Shown piece after piece: positions 1 to 7,563 of a DNA stretch of 26,354 nucleotides; the stretch's first letter is position 1, and each line of letters starts with the position of its first letter. The notes below the pieces were generated by a model, which searched no databases, had not been told where the DNA came from, and saw only the letters and a list, made by a program, of their open reading frames with translations. The translations under genes were made by a program, and so were the position numbers. Source of the DNA: Plantago elongata (lineage: Eukaryota > Streptophyta > Magnoliopsida > Lamiales > Plantaginaceae); assembly GCA_036897095.1 (NCBI GenBank), contig JAYMSP010002094.1, positions 1-26,354 of the forward strand, in the 5' to 3' direction.

Positions 1-17
1 ACCTTTTGAATAATATA

Positions 18-18
<1 letters not shown>

Positions 19-92
<74 letters not shown>

Positions 93-118
93 GAAGAAGA
101 AGAAGAAGAAGAAGAAGT
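19..118. repeat. (TAA)n/(GAA)n compound microsatellite
   Basis: An almost perfect run of TAA triplets (to about 91) passes directly into a run of AAG triplets (about 92-118). It borders the decayed element ORF that follows. Triplet runs like this often grow from A-rich tails, but no element end can be shown here because the window begins just upstream. Confidence 0.95.
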
Positions 119-129
119 AGAAGATTGTT

Positions 130-1051
130 AATGAAGATACTTGCTCACAACCTGGTCAATGTTACAACAATCTGGATGATGATGATACTGACCATGATGA
201 GCATCCTCTCCACAGAAAGAGAAATATAGTTGATGAAGTATCTGAAACAATAGCTGCAAGAAATATTGCTGCCAGAACACCATCTGGACATACCAAATTT
301 GTTCGTGGTGATTCTTCAAGTCATACCCCATAGAGAACACATCTAGGGAGAATCCTAGAATGAACAAAAGGTAAAGAAGAAATGCAAGGTTTGGGAGAAC
401 CAACACTGAATATCTTCCTCCTAGACCAAAAGAGCATTAATTGAGTACACCAAGACTCATGATAGCCAGTCTGCTTATTAAAGCATAAGGCAACTTAATG
501 GCTACTGGATTCTGGATCTCCAACACTTACTACTGAATAGAAAATTTCCTGATCCTATCATTAACCAGCTTATGGCATGGAGAGTCAAGAGACCCCATCT
601 GTTAAATCCTGCTCATGTGAAGACATGGCTTGATTTTGAAGTAAAAGTGACAAGAAATGTCATGGCTAAGGATATGAAGGAAGAAATTCCTTAATTCAAA
701 CCAGATGATGTTCATAAAGTATCAAAAATGGTGGGAACTGGTTATAGCTCACAGAACAAGCATGGAGGGCTAGCTCATGAGTCATTCTACATGACTAAGG
801 AAGAATACGATGATGACATGAACTACTTGTGTGTCATCTACAGGCACTTCAAACAGATTGAGACAAAGATAGAGCATGCATGGAAATGGGGAAGAGTCTA
901 CTAGGCTAGAAAGTTTCATGAGAAAAATCCCAATCTGGATTACAACGAAAAGTGGAAGATTGCCAAAGATACATAAATGGCTGTAAGAACCTATCTCCTT
1001 GACTATATCATTGACAAGGGAGAGCACATGGATAAACGATTCAGAGACTAA
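130..1051 (+). pseudogene. decayed ORF of unknown product in the 3' internal part of a Copia-type element
   Basis: Two stretches read as protein on the plus strand. The first (130-333) encodes an acidic, Asp-rich segment ending in a TAG. The second (551-1051) stays in one frame for 167 codons, interrupted only by stops at 692, 902 and 974 and ending at 1049. Its composition looks like a real protein: rich in Lys, Glu, His and Trp, with a cluster of aromatic residues around 780-900. The stops are TAA, TAG and TAA, each one C-to-T change away from CAA or CAG. I do not recognise the family, and it does not look like Copia integrase, RT or RNase H. It lies upstream of a polypurine-like run and an LTR, so it may be a downstream (post-pol) ORF of that element, comparable in position to the extra ORF of Sirevirus-type Copia elements. 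That assignment is inference from position only. An unrelated captured or older inserted sequence is also possible. Confidence 0.45.
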
Positions 1052-1436
1052 CCCAGAAGGACTGACTGAAGAACTTAAGGTTGTTGATAACCTAAGTGTT
1101 TTTAAGATTCTGAAGATTTGAAATTTGAGGATATAGAATGTCACTTGGAGCATGGACTCTCATGTTTTCTATTTTCCTTATCTATGGTTTTGTGTATATT
1201 TGCTGATATATTCATTTGATATATTGTTGTAAGTTATCTTATGTTCTGTAATTGTTAAATCTGATGATCATACTATCAGCTACTTTAATAGAAGATACTT
1301 GTTAGCAAAGATCACTCCTTGGGATTTGGTTGAACTTATATGAACTTAATTGCTATAGCATTCTGAAATGATTTAGTGCTGGGAATTTGACTTCTCTAAT
1401 CTGTAATTGGACTTTTGTGATATTCATTGTAGTATG
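1052..1436 (+). other. non-coding 3' internal region of the plus-strand Copia-type element
   Basis: AT-rich sequence with no reading frame that looks coding. It joins the decayed ORF to the polypurine-like run, as a 3' untranslated internal segment of an LTR element would. Nothing else is visible in it. Confidence 0.5.
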
Positions 1437-1454
1437 ATCAAAAAGGGTGAAATT
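1437..1454 (+). promoter_or_regulatory. polypurine tract-like run before a 3' LTR
   Basis: A purine run (AAAAAGGGTGAAA) ends just before the TGTTGG that opens the LTR. In Copia elements this is where the plus-strand DNA primer is made, so the LTR that follows should be the 3' LTR. The single T inside the run and the TTT at its end weaken the match. Confidence 0.6.
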
Positions 1455-2887
1455 TGTTGGGAATATCTGTTATTATTTTGATCACTAAGCACAATGACTT
1501 ATCCTACTTTCAGAAAGGTGTTTAGTACTCTAGGTCAGTTGCCCATTGTAAGAAAGAAATACACCGAGTATGATAGTTTAAAAAAAACTCATAATAGGAT
1601 GTTAGGTCTCTGAATATAATTCTTATTTAACTCGAAGAAGTCCATGATAGAGGCATCTAAGCAAAGGAGAAGACCTTTTGCACAAAGGTATCTGAAGACA
1701 AAGGAGGAAAGTCTCCTCAGATTGTTTCTTCTAGAAAGCTATGTATAGACTTGTGTGTTTTTCACAAAACAAAGTCACAACTAAGTTTCTGAGACAAGAA
1801 GTTTCTGAGAGATGGAACATGTAAAGCTTAAGAAAGCTACATGAATCCGTTGAGACTACAAGATGAAATATAGTACACAACATTTAATGTTGGACATAAA
1901 TATCACTATCCTTCTACAGAACTCTCTGAAAAGAGATATACACATGGGAGTACTAATTTCAAGATATGTATGGATTGAATTTGAAATATGTCTAACGGAT
2001 ACTATTCAAACGACTATCAAATTCACCTATAAATATCACCTTTTAGAAGTTGAGAAATACACACACTCAAACTATGCCCTTATCTACAATCAAGCAAGTA
2101 TTCTCTCAAGCATTCTTACTATAATTCTCCAAGCTATATGTTGCAACTAACAAGCTCGAGAATGCACTTGTAGTTCTAAGTGTCCTGATCCTTCAACCAG
2201 TAGTGTAATTTGTGAAAGAGTTGAATTGTTGGATAACTATCTGAAATTCATTCTCTTGAACAAATCTCACAAACTTGGGTCAGTAAAGAGCAAGATACCA
2301 TATAGTGAGCAAGTATATTAAGTAGTCCTGATTCTTCAAAGTCTTTGGACATAATTGAAAGGTTATAAAGAGAAGCTTACCTGACAAACAACATAACCAA
2401 CACCATTCAAGTTTGGAGTACATGAAGTACTTTATTTGGGAAATCAAGGAATAGCTCCAAGGTTATCTTGAGTACATGATATATTTGGCTCTAGGAGCTG
2501 GGGAATAACTCAGGGGATACATTTGGTTGGGAACCATTTGTCATAGGAATCTTAGAATAGGATCAATTGTTAGGAGAACTCAATTATCTATTCTAGTGGA
2601 TTCTAGGTCTCCGAAGGCCGAGTGGATTAGTTGGAGTATTACGCCACCTACATATACCACTATACTTGTTGTGTCATTTACTTTATGTATTTACATTTCA
2701 GTAACTCACACACACATTTACTATTGAAAGAACAAACTCATTTATCTATCGCATAAAGACTTCCGCTCTCTGATTATAAGTATTAGATACTTCCAAGTAT
2801 CTAAGAAATCATGTTTATCACTAAAAGTTCAAAAAGACTATTCGCCCCCCCCTCTAGTCTTTTCCTTTGTCGTTATCTGGACCAACA
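1455..2887 (+). mobile_element. complete Copia-type LTR, 1433 bp, probably a 3' LTR
   Basis: The LTR opens with TGTTGG and closes with CCAACA, a perfect 6-bp terminal inverted repeat with canonical TG and CA ends. A polypurine-like run precedes it. A second copy lies inverted at 3152-4034, and the two align over nearly all of the shorter copy. The pair is clearly diverged by substitutions and indels, so neither insertion is recent. Compared with the other copy, this one has about 50 bp more at its 5' end, a 474-bp segment (about 2105-2578) and a short TATA-bearing segment. The open frames inside it (for example 1863-2150) are not conserved in the other copy and are taken as chance ORFs. Confidence 0.88.
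2028..2035 (+). promoter_or_regulatory. TATA box of the plus-strand Copia LTR
   Basis: TATAAATA in the context CACCTATAAATATCACC, about 570 bp into the LTR, a reasonable place for the U3/R boundary. The inverted LTR copy lacks about 13 bp here and has lost the box. The core-promoter role is inferred from motif and position. Confidence 0.6.
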
Positions 2888-3034
2888 GACTTGTTTGAGA
2901 TGTCTGATTTTCATAGGTCCTTCCTTAATGACATAGATCATCTCATCACTGATAGCTTCAAGATGCATCATCATATTGTTCTTCCATTTATCGTAATTCT
3001 TGGATTCCAGAACCGGAGCATAACTCAGAGACAT
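2888..3034 (-). pseudogene. gag: 5' fragment of Copia gag, minus strand
   Basis: On the minus strand, from an ATG at 3034, the sequence encodes the N-terminal start of a Copia-type Gag: a short leader, then a segment like APVLESKNYDKWKNNM, which matches the usual plant Copia Gag opening (x-P-x-L-x-x-x-N-Y-x-x-W-x-x-x-M). About 49 codons remain before the frame runs into the last bases of the plus-strand LTR at 2887. The PBS and LTR of the same element lie just upstream on the minus strand (3138-4034), in the correct order for a 5' end. The rest of gag and pol is missing from this side. The plus-strand ORF over the same bases is only the antisense of this gene. Confidence 0.8.
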
Positions 3035-3137
3035 ACCTGCACAATTAACACACAAATTGAAACGTCCTCGGAAAGCAACAAAAACCTTTACCTATCTGGG
3101 GGATAGATGTTCAGTGCAGAAAGCTTGGGATCCTCCT

Positions 3138-3149
3138 GCTTTGATACCA
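3138..3149 (-). promoter_or_regulatory. primer binding site (initiator tRNA-Met type) of the minus-strand Copia element
   Basis: Read on the minus strand, TGGTATCAAAGC begins two bases after the LTR end at 3152 and continues into AGGAGG. This differs at one base from the usual plant Copia PBS TGGTATCAGAGC, which pairs with the 3' end of initiator tRNA-Met. It fixes the LTR to its right as a 5' LTR. Confidence 0.85.
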
Positions 3150-3151
3150 CT

Positions 3152-4034
3152 TCTTGGTCCTGATAACGGCAAAAGAAAGGACTCGAGGGGGGTGAATAGT
3201 CTTTTCTCTCAGATACTTGTAGGTATCTGATACATAATGTTCATAGAGCGGAAAACATAGGCGATAGATAAATGAGTTTGTGCTTTGCAGTAGTAAATAT
3301 GTGTGTGTGAGTTGCAAAAATATAAATACATAAAGTAAATAATAAAGCAAGTATAGTGGTATATGGAGGTGGCATAATGCTCCAACTAATCCACCCAGCC
3401 TTTCAGAGACATAGAATCCACTATAACAGATAATTGAGAGAATACTTGCTTGGTAATAGATATGACCATCGTTCGTGTGTGTATTTCTCAGCTTCTAATT
3501 GATGAATTTGATAGTCATTTGAATAATATTTGTTAGACATATTTCAAATTCAACCCGTTCATATCTTTAAATTAGTACTCCCATGCGTATATCTCTTTGC
3601 AAAGAGTTCTGCCAAAGGATAGTGACATTTCTGTCAAGCATTATATGCACTGTACTATATTTCGTCCAGTAGTCTCAACGGATGCATCATGCATATAACT
3701 TTCTGAAGCTTCACATGTTCCTTCCTCTGAGAAACTTGTTGTCTCAGAAACTTAATTGTAACTTTGTTCTATCAACAAAACACAAGTTTATATATGATTT
3801 TCTGAAAGTAATTATCTGGGGAGACTTTCCTCCTTTGTCTTTAGATACCTTTTTGCAAAAGGTCTTCTACTTTTCTTGGATGCCTCCTTCTTGGTCTTCT
3901 TCGATCTAAATAAAAATTACATTCAGAGACCTAACATCCTATTACAAGGTTTCTAAAACTATCGTACTTATTGTATTTCTTCTTTTACAATAATCAAGGG
4001 AACCAAGAATACTAAACACCTTTCTGAACTAGGA
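3152..4034 (-). mobile_element. truncated Copia 5' LTR, minus strand
   Basis: This is the inverted partner of the LTR at 1455-2887. On the minus strand it ends CCAAGA (terminal CA changed to GA) immediately before the PBS. Three length changes mark it against the intact copy: the outer 50 bp or so, including the TG end, are gone; about 474 bp is missing where the intact copy has a CTCAA at each end of the segment (2105-2109 and 2579-2583); and about 13 bp covering the TATA box is missing. It should therefore be promoter-dead. ORF1 sequence of a LINE begins within a few bases of its broken outer end. Confidence 0.85.
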
Positions 4035-4049
4035 AAGGTCATTCGGTGA

Positions 4050-5280
4050 ACTTCTTTCATGACGTTTCTAGCCATCGTAATGTGGTGTGTTCAAAATTTG
4101 CGGTTGGTAAGAATGGTAATCAGGAGGTATGTTTCAACTCGACTGAAATTGTAGCGTTGGCAGCTCCTTTTGCCCATACGCTGATTGGTAATTCTACTCT
4201 TTTGTTCCAAATATTGCGCTGATAGCTCCAGCATTGAAGTCTCTTCCATTGAAGGGAAAGTTCAATGTTAGTTTCATTAATGATTGCATGGTATGCTTGA
4301 GGTTTATGTTTGAAGATGACTTCTTGTATCTTCGGTTAAAAGGGGTTATGTTTATTGCTGATTGTTTCATGTCTGTCTTGGAATGGTCGCCTAATGTTGA
4401 TTATGCAGTTGACTTGCCTCTTGTTCCTGTTCGGCTCACACTGAAAAATGTCCCATTCATGTTATTTCAGTATGAAGCATTGTATGAAATCTTGAATTTG
4501 CAGGGTAAACCTCTTATATTTGATGATGCTACTGCTAATATGTCTAGATTGGATAGAGTTAGAGCATGTGTTATGTTGGATGTTTCTAAATCTCTGCTGG
4601 AGTCTTTTTATTTTGTGTACCTTGGCCTGGAAGTTGAGATCAAAGTCATTTACAACTTTGTTCCAACGTATTCTGGTATTTGTTGCAAGATTGGTCATGA
4701 AAAAGTAAGTTGTTTGAGCTTTCATAAGGAGCATAGTGGAGTTTCATCAAGTACTTTGTCTTCTCCTGTTATTGAGGATTCGATTATTTCTGGCTGATCT
4801 ATTATCTCTGATAGTAAGCTTGTGGATTTTGAGCACTCTGTGATTGTCCTTAGGGAGCATGTCTCTATTGTAGAGAAGGAGCCGATGGATTTTCCTTTTC
4901 TGTTTGAAGGCTACGTTGAACCTGATTTGAATGAGGTTGATGAATCTGTGGATGTTGGTTTTTGCAAAGATAGCGATGATTTCCTTCTCATGTCTATTGG
5001 TCAGTCATATGAAGATGAGGTTGATATCTCTGATGATAAGCATTTGCTATACCCCAAGCCCTTGTTGGTGGACTATAGTATGGTCTCTGAGCCTACTATT
5101 CTAAAGCATAGAAGAAGAAGATCTGAAGGATCCGTTCCTTCTATTGGAGTAAAGTTTATGCAGTATGGTTCCTGTGTATTTGGTTCTTTGGAAAATTCTG
5201 AATCTGATGACGATGATTATGGGACTTTTCGGGATTTTTGTGTATCCCCTGACTTCTCCACATTTGATTCATATGACTGA
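4050..5280 (+). pseudogene. LINE ORF1 (DUF4283-like, CCHC knuckle), broken
   Basis: ORF1 protein of plant L1 elements binds the element RNA and packages it for reverse transcription. Sequence from about 4050 reads as the N-terminal part of the DUF4283-like domain, then a frameshift near 4190-4200 moves the reading into the frame kept to 5280. That frame has one internal TGA at 4795-4797. The conserved core (about 4234-4660) aligns by eye with ORF1 of the LINE at 7564-9935, with shared features such as V-x-L-x-N-V-P-x-x-L-F near 4440-4470. A zinc knuckle follows at about 4669-4713, but its first Cys position is Ser (TCT), giving S-x2-C-x4-H-x4-C. The C-terminal half (4822-5280) is strongly acidic and ends DSYD. 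Both breaks argue that this copy is dead, but long open stretches remain. Confidence 0.75.
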
Positions 5281-5430
5281 GTCTATGTAGATTGTTCGTA
5301 TTTGTCGTTTGGTTGTTCCATGTTTCTTAGTAGTTTTTTGTTGTTTGTGGAGTTGTGGATGTTGTTGTGGTTTTGTTTTCTAGTACCTTGTATCAACGGG
5401 TGTCTTTCCCCGTGTTTGTCTTTTGTAATT

Positions 5431-5474
5431 AATAAAAACCGAGTCTCGGCTCTTTTAAAAAAAGAAAAAAACAA
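5431..5474 (+). terminator. LINE 3' end: AATAAA, short inverted repeat and A-rich tail
   Basis: AATAAA at 5431-5436 is followed by CCGAGTCTCGG at 5439-5449, which can fold as CCGAG/CTCGG, and then by an A-rich tail (about 5456-5474). A stem next to poly(A) fits the 3' end a LINE reverse transcriptase would use, though that role is inferred. The satellite begins directly after the tail. Confidence 0.6.
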
Positions 5475-7303
5475 GAAAGGGGAGAAGCTAAGGGTTTCTA
5501 CCTGGAATGGTAGATCGAGGAAATTGAACCATCATGAGAATCCAACTCCAAAAGAAGGGAAGAAGCCAAAGGTTTCTACCTTGAATTTTAGATCTAGGGT
5601 ATTAAACCATTGTGAGATGCCACTCTCAAAGAAAGGGAGAAGCTAATGGTTTCTATCTCGAATGGTAGATTAAGGAATTTGAATCATTGTTACAATCCCA
5701 CACCCGATGAAGGGGAGAAGCTATAGGTTTCTACCTCAAATGGTAGATCGAGGAAATTGAACCATCAGGAGAATCCCACTCCCAAAGAAGGGAAAAAGCC
5801 AAACGATTCTACTTCGAAGGGAAAAAGCCAAAGGATTCTACTTCGAATTGTAGATAGAGCGTATTAAACCGTTGTGAGAATGCCACAAGGGGAGAAGCTA
5901 ATGGTTACTACCTCGAATGGTAGATCAAGGAATTTGAACAATTGTTACAATCCCACACCCAAATAAAGTGAGAAGCTAAAGGATCCTACCTCAAATGGAA
6001 GATCGAGGAAATTGAACCATCGTCAGAATCCCACTCCCAAAGAAGGGAAGAAGGTAAAGGTTTCTACCTCGAATGGTTGATCGAGGGAATTGAACCATTG
6101 TGAGAATGACACTCCCAAAGAATTGGAGAAGCTAAAGGATTCTACCTCAAATGGTAGATAGAGGAAATTGAACCATCATAAGAATACCACATCCAAAGAA
6201 GGGGAGAAGCTAAAGGTTTCTATCTCGAATGGTAGATCGAGGGTATTAAACGTTGTTAGAATCCCACACCCGAAGAAGGGGAGAAGCTAAGGGTTTCTAC
6301 CTCGAATGGTAGATCGAGGAAATGGAACCATAATGAGAATCCGACTCCCAAAGAAGGGAAGAAGCCAAAGGTTTCTACCTCAAATTGTAGATCAAGGGTA
6401 TTAAACTGTTGTGAGAATCCTACACCCGAAGAAGTGGAGAAGCTAAGGGTTTCTACCTGCAATGGTAGATTAAAAAAATTGAACCATCATGAAAATCCGA
6501 CTCCCAGAGAAGGCAAGAAGCCAAAGGTTTCTACCTCAAATTTTGGATCGAGTGTATTAAACCATTGTGAGAATCCAACACCCGAGGAAGGGGAGAAGCT
6601 AAGGGTTTCTACCTCAAATGGTAGATCGAGGATATTCAACCATTAGGACAATCCCTCTCCCAGAGAAAGGAAGAAGCCAATGGTTTCTACTTCGAATTGT
6701 AGATTGAGCGTATTAAACAGTTGTGAGAATTCCACTCTCAAAGAAGGGGATAAGCTAATGGTTTCTATCTCGAATGGTAGATCAAGGAATTTGAACAATT
6801 GTTACAATCACATATCCAAAGAAAGTGAGAAGCTAAAGGATCCTACCTCAAATGGTAGATCGAGGTAATTGAACCATCGTAAGAATCCCATTCCCAAAGA
6901 AGGGAAGAAGGTAAAGGTTTCTAACTCGAATGGTAGATTGAGGGAATTGAACCTTTGTGAGAATGCCACTACCAAAGAATTGGAGAAGCTAAAGGATTCT
7001 ACCTCAAATTGTAGATTGAGGATATTGAACCATCGTGAGAATCCCACACCCAAAGAAGGGGGTAGCTAAAGGTTTCTACCTCGAATGGTACATCGAGAAA
7101 ATTGAACCATCGTGAGAATCCCACACCCAAAGAAGGGGAGGATCTACGGGTTTCTACCTCAAATGGTAGATCGAGGAAATTGAACCATCATGAGAATCCG
7201 ACTTCTAAAGAAGGGAAGAAGCCAAAGGTTTCTCCCTCAAATTGTAGATCGAGGGTATTAAACCGTTGTAGGAATCCCACACCCGAAGAAGGGGAGAAGC
7301 TAA
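5475..7303 (+). repeat. 78-bp satellite array 1, about 23 units
   Basis: Tandem units of 78 bp, for example units starting at 5479, 5557 and 5634. A typical unit opens GGGGAGAAGCTAAGGGTTTC and ends in CCCAAAGAA or CCCGAAGAA. Units fall into recognisable subtypes, named here A (AAGCTAAGGGTTTCTACCTGG), B (AAGCCAAAGGTTTC with GTATTAAACC), C (GCTAATGG with TTGTTACAATC), D (AAGGATCCTACC), E (AAGGTAAAGG ending AAGAATTGG) and F (AAGGATTCTACC). Much of the array alternates A and B. A C-D-E-F block occurs at about 5889 and again at 6746, 857 bp or 11 units apart, so there is higher-order structure. A 29-bp partial duplication occurs at 5790-5847. Because 78 is a multiple of three, several plus-strand frames run open through several units with a 26-residue repeat; this is not taken as a gene (see findings). 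The array stops at unit position 13, followed by LINE 5' sequence. Confidence 0.95.
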
Positions 7304-7563
7304 AAACAAAAAACGCTCTCAAGCGCCTGGTGAATCTAAGTGAACAATACTCGCACTTCTTCCTTTGCCGTCTTTCACCGTACACCGTCTTCCCTCCGGA
7401 AACCTCTCGTTGCTGGCATATACCCTCTCGGTCGACGTCCTCCTCCCACACCCCCATTTTCATCCATCCATGACCGTGTCCTCCTCGGGGGAGGATCGTC
7501 TCCTCCTCCGGCACCTCCTCTCCGACTAGAATTCTGGTGCCTCCACGGGTTGTTCAACTGGAT
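7304..7563 (+). promoter_or_regulatory. LINE 5' UTR, probable internal promoter region
   Basis: The sequence runs from the end of the satellite through a C/T-rich stretch to the first plausible ORF1 ATG at 7564. L1-type elements carry their promoter inside the 5' UTR. No TATA box or named motif can be picked out, so the promoter role is by analogy only. The open frames on both strands here are low-complexity and not credible genes. Confidence 0.45.

Larger units (their letters stand above)
4035..5474 (+). mobile_element. ORF1-only LINE copy (L1 type) with 3' UTR and poly(A)
   Basis: The unit begins inside ORF1 (5' truncated against a broken LTR), runs through the ORF1 stop at 5278-5280, and passes straight into about 150 bp of T-rich 3' UTR, an AATAAA, a short inverted repeat and an A-rich tail. 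No endonuclease, reverse transcriptase or zf-RVT sequence lies between ORF1 and the tail. The 5' truncation and 3' poly(A) are normal for LINEs copied by target-primed reverse transcription. A possible short target duplication GAAAGG occurs at 4033-4038 and 5475-5480, but six bases is weak support. Confidence 0.75.

Noticed and set aside
130..1051. Integrated viral coat or nucleocapsid gene
   Set aside because: Considered because the protein is not a standard Copia domain, but no motif supports any virus family and the position before an LTR fits an element ORF better.
2867..3106. Plus-strand ORF over the Copia fragment
   Set aside because: It is the antisense of a recognisable gag start with its own PBS and LTR.
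4033..5480. GAAAGG target duplication around the ORF1-only LINE
   Set aside because: Six bases in an A/G-rich setting is easily chance, and the left flank is a broken LTR. Not used as evidence of insertion.
6256..6462. Minus-strand open frames across the satellite (also 6808-7053 and 22448-22699) as genes
   Set aside because: They arise because the unit is a multiple of three. They begin and end at random unit positions, and plus-strand frames are equally open.
5475..7303. CRISPR-like array
   Set aside because: Units are 78 bp, directly abutting and diverged, with no constant repeat/unique spacer pattern. This is a eukaryotic satellite.
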